Part shown: one piece after another, positions 53,771 through 64,000 of the stretch | Position numbering within the stretch: the stretch's first letter is position 1 | How the letters are laid out: each line of letters begins with the position of its first letter | Source of the DNA: Linum tenue | Lineage: Eukaryota; Streptophyta; Magnoliopsida; Malpighiales; Linaceae | Reading direction: 5' to 3' | DNA length: 64,000 nucleotides | Assembly: GCA_946122785.1 (NCBI GenBank) | Contig: CAMGYJ010000006.1 | Span: 51,852,066 to 51,916,065 of the forward strand | Notes under the pieces: model-generated | What the model saw: only the letters and a program-made list of their open reading frames with translations | The model's database searches: none | Told to the model about the DNA's origin: nothing | Made by a program: the position numbers and the translations under genes

Positions 53771-54774
53771 GGGCAGGATACTATGACTACCCCAAAAGGG
53801 GTTGGGTTTTTGACACCCCCTGCTGCAGCTATCCACGTGTCCTTCATCTTTGGGTAAGTATTAATGATTATTGTTTTATTGGGAAGTTGTCATTATTATT
53901 GCTTTATTGGGAAAATTCTCATAATAATGATGCATGGGAAAGTTCCCATAATAATGATACACGGGAAACAACAATCTTTCATCTCCCCTTCTCTTCCTTT
54001 CAAATTTCTTTCCACCAGAACCCTCTCCCGGCGTCTTCTCAGTCCAGCAAACCCTCCCTCCGGCGGTCCACCCTCCGTCGGCCAACTTCCATCAGTGGCC
54101 CAACTTATCGTTGCCTCCCTTTCCGCTGACCCTCTCCCGTCCCTCCGTTCCCCTCGAGTCTCCTCTCATGCGACATCGACTTCATCACTTCACACGGTCG
54201 GAAATCATCAAGATGATCTGGACGATTTCGTCTCTAACGTCGAGCATATGGAAGACGGCGGCAGAGGAAACGTACCAGTGGAGTGGTACGTGTACCAGTG
54301 GAGTGGTACGTGTACCACTGGATTGGTACGTGTACCAGTGGAGTGGTATTTGTATCATTGAAGTGGTACTGCATTGTTGCTCCGTTATTGTTTATCATTG
54401 TTATGAAAAATATCATTGCACTGGTATTGTTCTCACTCTAACCTACCTTGTGGATTGCTCGCACCAGTGGAGTGGTACGTGTACCAGTGGAGTGGTACGT
54501 GTACCAGTGGAGTGGTACGTGTACCAGTGGAGTGGTACGTGTAATTAATGTACCAGTGAGAGAAATTAATTATGTAATTAATGGGGGTGATTTCGTTTTT
54601 CCCCAGATTCTTTCTCTTTTCCAATGTGGTGAGAGACCCGAAATTACAAGATTAAAAAAAATAAAAAACCAGTTTAATTAATACATGCCAATGATTGGAA
54701 ATAAAATTGGCCAATCATAAAGGGGGTGTCAAAAATCACTACCCCTTTAGGGGTAGTCAGGCTAACCGAACCCC
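53771..54774. mobile_element. Small MULE-like element C with minisatellite
   Basis: AGATCACGG is duplicated at 53762-53770 and 54775-54783. The ends are inverted for about 50 bases (GACTACCCC, AGGGGT and TTTTTGACACCCCC shared). No transposase is present. The middle has CT-rich DNA and two blocks of a 20-base repeat. Confidence 0.82.
54275..54545. repeat. Minisatellite, unit GTACCAGTGGAGTGGTACGT
   Basis: About four units at 54275-54350 and four at 54463-54542 are separated by a unique stretch. The unit is itself near-palindromic (GTACCA...TGGTAC). In one frame it reads as a repeated YQWSGTC peptide, which is not taken as a gene. Confidence 0.9.
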
Positions 54775-54915
54775 AGATCACGGGTTGCTTTTTTTTTAAG
54801 GAAGATCACGGGTTACTACTTACTTTAGTAACACATTCAATATCAAAGTTTGTTTTTCCACTATCATGTCATTTTATAACGTTGAAATTATAGAGTTTAT
54901 CATTTATCATATTTG

Positions 54916-56015
54916 GGGATAGGATAAGGTGACAATCTTAAGGGGTTGTAAGATTCACAATCCACTTCATAGCCATCGGATACATTCTCTCTCTTGGCTC
55001 TTTTTTCTTATTCAAATTAACGGTTAAGATTAAAGGAAGGGTAGTTTTGAAAGGGAAAAGATTTACCACACTCAATCATTCACTCTACCATATAAATAGA
55101 AAAAAAACTTTAACTCCTCCATCCTCCCTCTCTCTCGCAGCCATCACCGTCGCAGAGCCCTCCACCGCCGGCGCCCCTGTCTCCTGCAGCCGCCTGACGA
55201 GCCCTCTACCGCCACCGCCTCCGCCATCCTCAGCCTCCCTCCATCCTCTGTTGTTGCAATCCTCTCTTGCCGGCCCGTCGCAAGTCCGCCTCCCACCACC
55301 GCGACACAATCATCCTCTCCTCATCGGAGCCCTCTCGCCGCCATTCGTCTCCCACCACTGCCGTCGTCGCGAGGTCCCCCTCTCCCCTCTGCCTCTCTCT
55401 CTTGTCATCAACTCCCCTTTTCTAGATCTGGTTTTTTAGTGGTACCATTTTTCTTCTGGTAGCGTACCAGTGACAGTGGTAGCGTACCACTATCATCTGG
55501 GAACACTACCATATGATTTTTTGTGTTATTCTCTACTGGTACCGCTATCAGTGCTAGTGGTACGCTATCATTAGCATTGGTAGCGCTACCAGTGCTACAG
55601 TGCTAGTGGTACGATACCAGATGGTAGTGATAACATTGTATTGGTAGTGTACCACTAAAAAAAATCATTAGGAGTAGAGTAATGGACTGATACACTCTTT
55701 AACACATTGGTACATTTTTTTCAAGTTGCCGGAAGGAGTCTGCCGGAGAGAATTTGTCGAAGAAAGTCCGTCGCAATGATTTCACCGGAGAAAAAGTCTG
55801 TCGGTCGATGCGGAGTGGCCGCTGGAGAAAGGAAGAGAGAGAGATTGAGAGAAATATTAATGTATAGGATTTAAATTTCAAAAAATTCCGTATTTAGTAT
55901 GGATTTTTAATTCCCAATGTAATTAATACAAAAAAAGTAATTAATTAATTTTTTTTCATACCCAAAATGCCCTAGGTTGTCAATCTGACAACCCCATTGG
56001 GGTGTATCCCGTCCC
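54916..56015. mobile_element. Small MULE-like element D, related to element C
   Basis: Ends GGGATAGGATAAGG and GTATCCCGTCCC are inverted, and GACAATC-TT-AGGGGTTGT pairs with CAATCTGACAACCCCATTGG. Flanks CATATTTG (54908-54915) and TATATTTG (56016-56023) match in 7 of 8 bases. The interior has CT-rich DNA and a GTACCA/TGGTAC array like element C. Confidence 0.62.
55443..55640. repeat. Degenerate GGTAGCGTACCAGTG minisatellite
   Basis: Words such as GTAGCGTACCA, GTGCTAGTGGTACG and GTAGCGCTACCAGTG repeat about eight times in both directions. They resemble the array in element C. Confidence 0.8.
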
Positions 56016-56023
56016 TATATTTG

Positions 56024-56598
56024 TAGAGTCTACTATAGTATGAATTTTATAACTATTTGATCAATGTACTTATAGTAGACCTAAGGTGTGTTTATTTATC
56101 ATTTTATGCTTTTTGGTATCATATTGTGATTTTCAAGATCAAATGCAATTTAAGATGATATGGATCAACAATTGGATCGAAGATCAAAATGGGTAATTAC
56201 TAAAAGATAAAAAGATGATTAGTTCATTAAACGAAGCCCAATGAAGAAGTAACTTTCATGAAGTCTTCATATAAGCCCATGAGGAATCTACTAGAAAAAT
56301 TTTAGCCGAAACCTGGAAAGAAAACCACGTCAGCCCTAAAGAGAACTTTGGCGTTTCTATTTCAAAGTTCTCTTCATACCAACAATTTAGCTCCTTGCTT
56401 ATCTAAACAATACTTTTAGGTTCCATATCAATATGACTGTTCATAATATTAGCCAAACAATTTCACAATTCTTTCAATATGCAACAACCTCACTTACTAT
56501 TGTCAAACTCCAATCTTCGATCCCACTTACACAGTCGTTGGGTGTTGAGCATTCGAACTCGATAGTTAGTGACTCAACCCGAATGCACCACGTTAAAA
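56024..56598. other. AT-rich stretch without recognised gene
   Basis: Only short frames on both strands; nothing recognised. Confidence 0.4.
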
Positions 56599-56918
56599 CT
56601 CTCGATTAAGGCTCAAGTATAAATCTTAATCGGGTGCAGTACAGGGCAAATAAGTTTAAATTTCAACCCGAGCTGGTTCATGTACCCTACTTTGATTGTT
56701 TGTAACAGTATCTAGCGGTTGGTTTTTGGTGAAAACAACTATCTATAGCTAAAGTGTTTTCAAAGATAAATCGATTTGACACTAATTGAGAAGACTTCAC
56801 CCGGGTGTTGCTCCCCCTAGCTAGCAATTACGACTTGTCGGATCGAATGGGTGTGTGTGGTGAGAGCGTTGTAAACTCTAGGAAAGTGTAACAAGTAGCC
56901 AAGCGCCACTCTCTTAGC
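56599..56918 (-). mobile_element. LTR fragment, antisense, similar to 29975-30250
   Basis: AATCGGGTGCAGTACAG, GGTTCATGTACCCTACTT and ACTTCACCCGGGTGTTGCTC match AGCCGGGTGCAGTATAG, GGTCCATGTACCCCTACTT and GCTTCACCCAGGAGTTGCTT at 29990-30210. It is cut at 56918. Confidence 0.6.
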
Positions 56919-56965
56919 TAGGGGTGGGCAACCGGTTCGGTAAATTCGAACCAAACCGAAACCGA
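56919..56965. mobile_element. Truncated hAT end
   Basis: TAGGGGTGGGCAACCGGTTC begins a stretch of AACCGAAACCG words, the same 11-base end as the hAT at 51907. No second end is near. Confidence 0.5.
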
Positions 56966-58731
56966 GCATAATCAAGCTTAAGTGTGGGGGTAGTCTATTA
57001 TGCATGTGTGTGAGTGATTAGTGTGATTATGAATGCTTGGAGCCTCGTTGAATGCCCAAAATTTTTAAAAAAAATTGAGGGCTCCAAGCATAACAACTTC
57101 TACATTTGCATGATCATAGTGGCACCTTTGGCGTTTTGTTTTGAATCTCGTGGTTATTAGCATGGTCTATGGATGATTTGCTTGTGATTATGTGAAACCT
57201 ATGATGATGATTGAGACTTGTATTAGGTTTGGGCATAGGTTCATTTCTCATGTGTTTGTGAACCGATAGATGTTTTGAATCGATTACTTGCTTTTCACAG
57301 TTGCTTATGCATCGAGTTTAGGGAATTAGAACGAATGATTGAGCACCTAGGTAGCCTTGTGGGACTTGTGCCGTTCGTTTCATTCTTGTGTGATAGATCC
57401 CCCTTTACATGATGTGTAGCATTCACGTTGTTGCTAGGGGGGAAGATGGAAGCATATGATTAGCCCATGACCAAAAAGTTTACTGACCCGATCCTATTAT
57501 CCCTTAGTCGACCCTTTTGAGCCGTGTGTCTAAGAGTCGTTCTCGTGTTAGGTAGCTCTCGCTACTTGAGAATGATTGATTTAGATAGAGTGACCCTACT
57601 TTCTTCGTGTCTACACCGTATCGAGTCACCCTTGTGTTTGGTAGCTCCATTCATACCATTTGAGCTTAAACGAGGTTCCACATGAGTGATTTGTTTATGG
57701 TTTTGCTAAGAAGTGAAGTGAGTGTGGAGGTGGTTCGTAAAAGTTAGCATTGTTCCTTAAGTTAAAAAATGTGGCATGTTTTTAGCTCTCTATAGCCCTC
57801 AAGGAAGATGTAAAAGAAAAAAAAATCAATAAAAGGGCAAAGAAGAAAAGAGAGTGGCCACCAAAAATAGAATAAATGTTGAACATGCTCTTAGAAGTGT
57901 TTCTTGGCATACAAGCTATAGAAACACATATATGTTGTTGACCTCTACACTGTTGTGCTTAAAATTGAATAGCAAATATAGTAAGAAAGTATGTGTGACA
58001 TGGTTTGGTGATTGGTTGTGATTTGGAAACTAGGGAAGTGTGGTTTTTGGCCAATGCTAGTGGCCTTTGATTGTAGGAAAGGTTCTTAGTCGAAACCATA
58101 GAAACTTTCGTTGGTTTTAAGTTGAAGATGTGGAACCTCATGTTGTGTTTACCACCACCCAAATAGCATTTTCCCCATGTCCTAGACCCTATCCATTCAT
58201 TTGAACCCGTGTCTAAGACCTCCGGATAAGCTAGCAACGACACCCATCTTGTGAGCTCTAACATTTAGAGGTTACCGTCATGGTAAAGGGACGTTAGGAT
58301 TGAGCGTGAATATGCACATCTTTTGCATCAAATGGTCCTGACCCCACTGGTCGAGAGTGAGTGATTCATTCATCATGTTTTGTTCATTTACCGGTGAGGA
58401 CCTAGGTTGCTCAATCTTTTGTTCCTGTGATATGATCTTCATGCATGAGTGATTGTGATTGGTGAGTCGTCGAAGCAAGTTATGTGTTGGTTGATAAATA
58501 ATGTGAGAACTCTTCATTTGCACAACCTTAATACAGTTGAATTTCGTTTGTGGTGGTTGCCAAGATTACTTTGTTTTTGTCCATATGTCGGTGTCAAATA
58601 ACCATTGTGATTCATTCGTTTTGTGCCCTATGACATGCCCCAATAAATTTTGTTGAAAAGAGAATTTGCAAGCTTACCTTGTTTTGTACTTGGTTTGCTT
58701 GGGGACAAGCAAACGTTCAAGTGTGGGGGAG
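56966..58731 (+). mobile_element. Tat-like 3' internal region, sense arm of an inverted repeat
   Basis: It starts with a polypurine-like GCTTAAGTGTGGGGGTAG (56976-56993) and ends with a second one, GTTCAAGTGTGGGGGAG, beside the LTR at 58732. Between are GCTTGGAGCC...GAGGGCTCCAAGC and CTTAGTCGAAACC. All of these recur inverted at 60094-61825. No gene is recognised. Confidence 0.7.
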
Positions 58732-58960
58732 TGATTCGGGTCCAAATGCACACATTTCACCCCTCATTTCTTGCTCGTTTTGTTTAGTAGATCACCCCAT
58801 ATCGTCTAGGCAATCCGCGAGGGAAACAACTCCTCACCCCATATCGTCCGGGCAACCCGCGAGGGAGTCGATTGGATCGATCTCCTGCGATATAGGGGTG
58901 TCCTAGGTTAAATAGGGCTCCTACCCATCCATCACTTCACCGTTGCCGGTCCGTCTCGAG
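58732..58960 (+). repeat. LTR fragment, sense orientation
   Basis: It begins TGATTCGGGTCC after the polypurine tract. It holds two copies of a 30-base block with ACCCCATATCGTC and CCGCGAGGGA. It passes into the opposite-facing LTR at about 58960; the joint was not fixed exactly. Confidence 0.55.
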
Positions 58961-60093
58961 GGAGTTCATCTCCTAACAGTAGGATAGTGGGTCGATCTAA
59001 CTAGGATGATACTCAACATCGATCCAAATGTCGGAAATAGGGGGATTTAACCCAAGGGAGCTCCAAACCTTGTAAATAGCTAGGTTAGTGGTTAGTCTAG
59101 GTTAGTTAGCCTTGTTTTCCTAATCACTACTCTAGGTTGGCTAGATAACGAACCCTAAACCTGAAGTAGGGTAAGCCTAGATCCCTATGGTATGATAAAT
59201 TCTTATTGCTTTCTTGCCCTATGCTGCATGCGGTCGCCAGTTATATATACTTGGCTGGCGATTAGGATGTAGTAGTTAGATCGAGTAAAAAACCTATTAG
59301 ACAAGCCTCTTTCAAAGAAAGTAAGGGGGTTTCTCTCTACCTAGGTTAGAATGGTAATTAGATTGATAGGTTTTCACACAACAAAATCATTCATGAATAA
59401 TACCTCCACGTTCACATTAAATACAATCACGCACAAATCATTTAATCCATACAAACATTCATATAACTGTAGCTAGGGTTTACAAACACCCAAGTGAACA
59501 TATCCTCCTTTAGGGGAGGAATTCTCCATTCCTTGCTTGAAGATGAAACCCACGCTTCTCATCTTCTTTGGTTTGTCACTGTCTCACTTTAGAAATATGA
59601 AGAAGAAGAAGTTTCTCACACTAGGTCTCTCTCCTTTCTCCTTTGGCTCAACCTCCTTTATATACCCAGATCGGGGTCAGTTCACGGTCTTAGTTCACGG
59701 CCGTGAACTGAAAGCCCAGAACACGAACCAACGTGAAACACGCCGCATCACTTATCCCAGTTCACGAGCAATGGTCTGATTTCACGGGCTTACGACCGTG
59801 AACTGACTCGTGTCCAGTGAAAACCCTTTGTTCTCTGGATGCCTGACAGTATGCAGGGATCGCCTCCAGTTCATGGTATTAGTGAACGTGAACTGCTGCT
59901 GTTTCCACCATTTCACTTGATCTTTCGCCCTTTCGTCCAACTTTCGACTCCGGGGTTGGTTCCACCTGCCAAAGTCTGAAAACCACCAAAACAAGGCCCA
60001 ACCCGGTTTAAAACCAAACCTCCCGGAATAAAAATGCGTCAAACGACTAAGCAAACCGGGAGGGGTAAAAAGTGTACAAATGAGCCCGAATCA
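58961..60093 (-). repeat. LTR of Tat-like element, antisense orientation
   Basis: The minus strand starts TGATTCGGGCTC at 60093. It has CCGTGAACTG/CAGTTCACGG words (59690-59900) immediately upstream of TATATAAA (plus 59657-59664). 59340-59500 aligns with 30830-31030 of the LTR at 29953. Confidence 0.65.
59657..59664 (-). promoter_or_regulatory. LTR TATA box
   Basis: TTTATATA reads TATATAAA on minus. The first GTTCACGG word lies about 20 bases upstream of it in that direction. Confidence 0.6.
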
Positions 60094-61900
60094 CTCCTCC
60101 ACACTTAGACGTTTGCTTGTCCCCAAGCAAACCATATTCCACATAGGTGATATCTCAACCTAACAAAATAACTTGGGGACAAATCAAAAGGCACAATGAG
60201 GTGAATCTCAATAACTATTTGGGCATCGACACATGAACCTACTCAACAATACCGACATACACCACAAACGACATTCGATTGCATAAAAAATGGGCAAATG
60301 AAAAGTTCTCACTCTGTTCACAAATCAATGCAAGTCTCGACCGGAACTCTTACCAACCACAACTAACCATGCATAGAACTCAAGTCCAAGAAACAAACAA
60401 CAGGGCAACACAGGTCCTTACCTGGGTAAAATATGATATGCAAACAAGAATGAATCACTCATTCTCAACCAGTGGGGTCATGACCTTTTTAGTGCAAAAT
60501 ATGTGCACAATCATCAACACTCAACCCTATTGTCTCTCCACCACGGTGGCAACCTCTAAATGCTAGAGCTCACGGGACTGTTGTCATCACTAGCTTGTCC
60601 GGAGGTCTTAGACACGGGTTCAAATGACTGGCAACTGTCCGGGACATGGGGAAAAGCCTTTTTTGGGTGGTGCTAAACATTGCATGAGGTCTTACATCTT
60701 CAACCTAAACCCCAAGGTTCTAGGGTCTCGACTAAGAACCTTTCCTCCAACCAAGGACCACTAGCATCAGCCAAAAACCACACTTCCCTTCTTCCAAACC
60801 ACTACCAATCACGAACCTCATTCAAGCACACTTCTTCAGGCAATCTTGCTATTCACATTTCAAACCGAGTAGTGAAAGAGGTAATCAAATAATTTAGGTG
60901 TTTCAATGGCTTGAGTGCAAAGAAACCCTTTCTACAGCACACACTTAGACTTTTGTGGCGACTCTCTACTTTTATTTACCTCGTTTTACTACCTTTTTTC
61001 GTTTCTTTTTCTCTTTTTTCGAGGGGGTACTAGAGAGCTAAACACATGCCACATCTTTCATTTAACAAACAATGCTCTCCTTTTAAGAAGCTTCCTCCAA
61101 CACTACCTTCTCGTTTCTAGCAAGAACCGTGCAAAACCACCTCTGTAGGAGCCTAATGGAGCTCAAAAGCGAAAACTCCGAGACACAAGGATGACTGAAA
61201 CTTTGACACGAAGAAAGAATGGGTGGGGGTCGCTCTTTCAATCACCATTTAGCTCAATCAAGCACAAAGCTCCTAGCATTAGAATGACCCCCCAAAGCCA
61301 CACGGCTCAATGGGGTTGACTAGAGGATAAAATATTTTGGGACAATCAACTTTTGGGATGGACTAATCCTATGCCTCCATCATACTCACTAGTGACAACG
61401 GTGAATGTTACACACCATGGCGAGAGGGATCTATCATACATGAAAAAGATGATCGACACAAAACTCACATGGCTACCTAGCCGCCCAGTCATCTATTCCA
61501 ATTTCAAAAACTTCAATGCATGGCAATTGTAATCAAGAAGTAACCAAGTCAAGACATCCATTCATTCAAGCACACATGAGAACTAAGCTTTTGCACAACC
61601 CTAATGCATTCTCAGTATTCATAATAGGATTCACTCTATTACATGCAACAATTCAATATCAATGCCAAATAAGTACGAGATTCACCCACCAACCAGCCAT
61701 TTTGATCATGCATTGCTTGGAGCCCTCAAAATTTTCAAATTTGGGCATACATCAAGGCTCTAAGCATTCACTCACACACACAAGCATAATATTAAACTAC
61801 CCCCCCCCCCCACCCACACACTTAAGGTCGACATTGCCCTCAATGGCATCAAATAGGGGTAGAGCGATGTTACCGTATGGCTTGGTGAATGAAAGTTTCC
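60094..61900 (-). mobile_element. Tat-like 3' internal region, antisense arm of an inverted repeat
   Basis: CTCCTCCACACTT (60094) is the polypurine tract on minus, followed by the conserved GTTTGCTTGTCCCCAAGC. At 61800-61825 a C-run and CACACACTTAAG form the second tract. The minus strand of the sense arm at 57959-58264 and the plus strand here at 60680-60892 code alike peptides (STKNLS-NQ-PLA-AKNHTSL), proving the inverted relation. Confidence 0.7.
61800..61811. repeat. Run of 12 C
   Basis: The run is an expansion of the five-base purine tract found at this place in related elements (56986-56990 on plus). Confidence 0.85.
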
Positions 61901-61989
61901 TGAGAATGGAATGGTGATGCGGAGTTTCCTGAGCATCTCCATGAATCCTCCACACTCCGCCTCCAATCAGTCCTTGTGCATCCTTGTGG

Positions 61990-62640
61990 GGAAAGGAAGA
62001 GCTCGAGTAGTGACCAGAAGGGGTCCCAATCGCGACTACAAAATACCCGGTTGGGTATTTGTGGAGTGCAGACCGGGTATTCGTGCCAAGGACAGAAGAC
62101 CCCCCCCCTATCGTGACTACAAAATACCCGGCCGGGTATTCGTTAATTGCGACCCTGTATTTTGCCCTGCATGGCAGACGAGCTGTTTTTACGTTTCCTT
62201 TGCGGATTAAGTGACTTTTACTCCAAAACTCGGGTTTCTTTGTTATTTTTGGCCCAAAACCTTTGTAGCCTATATAAGGGGTTGAACTAAGCCTTTTAGA
62301 GGGTAATCAACAATTTTATTCATAAATACAAACTCTAGAATTGGTTGTTCAAACACCAACTTCTCTTCTTCTTCTTTCTTGATCGTGGAATCGAATCAAC
62401 TAGAGGCATCCGATTTTTTCTGCTAGCTCATCACCCTAGACAGATAAGGTTTTTTGCTACAACCTCCACCCAAGAAGGTTAATTTTCAGTTTTGTGTTCA
62501 ATTTTTGTTCTTGATTGTATCGTGCATCTGTTGGAAAAGCCGTTCTAGAAAATAAAATAAAAAACAAAGAAAGAAAGAAAGAAATGGCAAGAACTAGACC
62601 AGATCACGCAAGAAGATACAGTGGAGCTTGATCGGTCTTG
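61990..62640 (+). mobile_element. LTR-like promoter and leader of a Ty3-type element
   Basis: CG(C/T)GACTACAAAATACCCGG and its inverse-like GGGTATTCGT repeat three to four times at 62029-62160, then TATATAAGGG stands at 62271-62280. LTR ends and a primer site were not found. The gag gene follows in the same direction. Confidence 0.5.
62271..62278 (+). promoter_or_regulatory. TATA box of the Ty3-type element
   Basis: TATATAAG lies about 640 bases before the gag ATG, with the repeated GGGTATTCG words upstream. Confidence 0.55.
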
Positions 62641-62913
62641 TTAGCACGTGTAGTACTTGAATTCTCTAGGTCTGCTAGTGAACATCACTTCTTGTTTGAG
62701 AAGTTCTTGTCTAGGGTTGCCGAGTGAGAGTGGAAAGAGGCTTTGTGAGCTCATTGTCGGGTAAAAGCCAATTATGTTGAGTGAAATACAAGTGGTAAGA
62801 AATTGAGTGATCTCCAACGAGTGCAAACACGTGAGGGAGTGACTTGTGAGGTCTTTTGTGTACCGCTCATCTGAAACTTTAAGTATTGAAGGATAATTTT
62901 GAGTTCTGAACTA

Positions 62914-63965
62914 AATGGCAGATGAAGGAGAGGAAGTTCAGAACTTGGAGGGCATCCCGCAAGCTGCCATGGATGCTCTAATGGGACGTCTCACCGCGGA
63001 TGATGCAAGGCCAGCATGAACAGATTAATGCTCGCCTCGATGCAATGGCCCAGGCTATCAACCTCCACCACGAAAAGGAGGAGGAGGACGTGTTTCCACC
63101 ACCACCACCACCGATTGGAAGGCGAGGCCGACTGCTGGGTCCCAACAATCTCCGACCTTTACGAGGCAGAGTAGGTAGAGGTCGAGGGATGAGACCACCA
63201 GTTCAAGCTCGTAGGGCTCCTGACCCACGTGACTATGAGGAGTACTACGAGGAGGAGGAAGAGTATCCGCACCATAGGGATGATGATATGAGGGGGCCGA
63301 AGGTGAAGGTGCCATCATTTCAAGGGAGAAGTGATCATGAAGCTTACCTCGACTGGGAGAGAAAAATGGAGTACCTGTTCGAGTGCAATGACTAATCCGA
63401 ATGAAAGAAGGTAATCATTGCTGCTCTTGAGTTTTCTCACTATGTTGTTGTTTGGTGGGACCAGCTGGGTGCTGAACGGAGATTGCACGGGGATGATCCC
63501 ATCACGATATGACATCAAATGATGGCAGCTATGAGAAGGAGATTTGTACCCGTTCACCACCAAAGTGACCTTCATCAAGCTCTTCACTTGTTGAGACAGG
63601 GTGCGAAGAGTGTAGAGGACTAATTCAAGGAGATGGAGACATTGATGATTCGAGCTCGATTCCATGAAGATCGAGAAGCAACCATGGCTCGATTCCTCAA
63701 TGGCCTCAATCGGGAGATCAGGCAAGTAGTGGAGATTCACCATTACGTGGAGATTGAGGATCTGGTGCAGATGGCTACTAAGGTCGAGAAGCATCAGAAG
63801 GGAGGCTATGCAAGGAGGGTTGCCCCATCCACGAGTGCCTCCTCGAGTGCAACTCGAGCTCTATTTGTGAAGAAGGAGGAGCCTAAGTTAGTGTCCAAGC
63901 CGATCGCCACCAATGCTGGAGAGAAGGCAGCTACTAACACATGTTCGAGCTCTATTGTGTTTTAA
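62914..63965 (+). pseudogene. Ty3-type retrotransposon gag, decayed
   Basis: From ATG 62914 (MADEGEEVQNLEGIP) the frame shifts near 63000. It continues with EQINARLDAMAQ, PKVKVPSFQGRSDHEAYLDW and MEYLFECND; it then has two close stops (63394-63405), VIIAALEFSHYVVVWWDQL, RRRFVPVHH and MARFLNGLNREIRQVVEIHH. These are the core motifs of plant Ty3 gag capsid. A CQGRGHVANQ zinc knuckle starts at the window end. Gag forms the particle around element RNA; with several stops this copy cannot. pol would lie beyond the window. Confidence 0.85.
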
Positions 63966-64000
63966 AGGTGCCAAGGTCGAGGCCATGTGGCAAATCAATG

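Noticed and set aside
54111..54548. Open frame with repeated YQWSGTC and VPVEWY peptides as a repeat-protein gene
   Set aside because: The peptide repeat is a direct reading of the 20-base minisatellite in several frames inside a small MULE-like element. No start context, domain or conserved flank supports a gene.
55047..55439. 130-residue Pro/Ser-rich plus frame as a secreted protein
   Set aside because: It is CT-rich low-complexity DNA inside MULE-like element D, with an equal frame on the other strand. No signal peptide or conserved motif.

Overview
This is nuclear DNA of a flowering plant, most likely a eudicot. The signs are genes with many short exons bounded by GT/AG introns, two plant-specific gene families, and a dense nest of plant transposons (Tat/Athila-like and copia-like LTR elements, Mutator-like elements or MULEs, hAT elements, a Helitron, LINEs and a SINE-like retroposon). 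There is no sign of operons, bacterial ribosome binding sites or CRISPR. The species cannot be named from the sequence alone.

Only two intact host genes are visible. At 19150-21781 (+) a five-exon gene encodes a 300-residue plant cysteine oxidase of the PCO1/PCO2 type, the oxygen sensor that marks Cys-starting proteins for N-degron decay. About 360 bases before its ATG lies an exact match to the hypoxia-responsive promoter element. At 47982-50981 (+) a seven-exon gene encodes a 769-residue leucine-rich-repeat receptor-like pseudokinase of the At3g03770 type, with an intron in its 5' leader.

The rest is mostly transposon. 1-7050: LTR-element debris interrupted by a 3.3 kb MULE (474-3764) with 145-base inverted ends, a 9-base target duplication, a probably intact GRF-zinc-finger gene and remains of a transposase gene. 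7728-14948: a copia-like non-autonomous element with a young Tat-like non-autonomous element (9691-14922, with one 396-residue ORF) nested in its LTR; both have exact target duplications. 16931-18383: a Pack-MULE carrying a receptor-kinase fragment. 22613-23690: a LINE split by a short poly(A) retroposon. 23690-29300: a MULE whose transposase is joined to an OTU protease, with a divergent plant-mobile-domain gene. 29953-34450: Tat/Athila-like LTR and internal sequence. 35670-46130: a second, inverted and internally deleted copy of the plant-mobile-domain MULE, filled by a Helitron that ends at 44126 and by a small MITE.

After the receptor gene come a deleted LINE (51149-53682) holding a hAT element (51907-52920), two adjacent small MULE-like elements that share a GTACCAGTGG minisatellite (53771-56015), a head-to-head pair of Tat-like 3' ends forming a long inverted repeat (56966-61900), and the start of a Ty3-type element with a decayed gag (62914 onward).

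The order of insertion can be read from the nesting: Tat element into copia LTR, SINE-like retroposon into LINE, hAT into LINE, MITE and Helitron into the second MULE. The most interesting points are the oxygen-response motif at the oxygen-sensor gene, the single-ORF Tat-like element, duplicated polypurine tracts and element-specific palindromic word arrays in the Tat-like LTRs, and the OTU plus plant-mobile-domain gene set of the MULEs.
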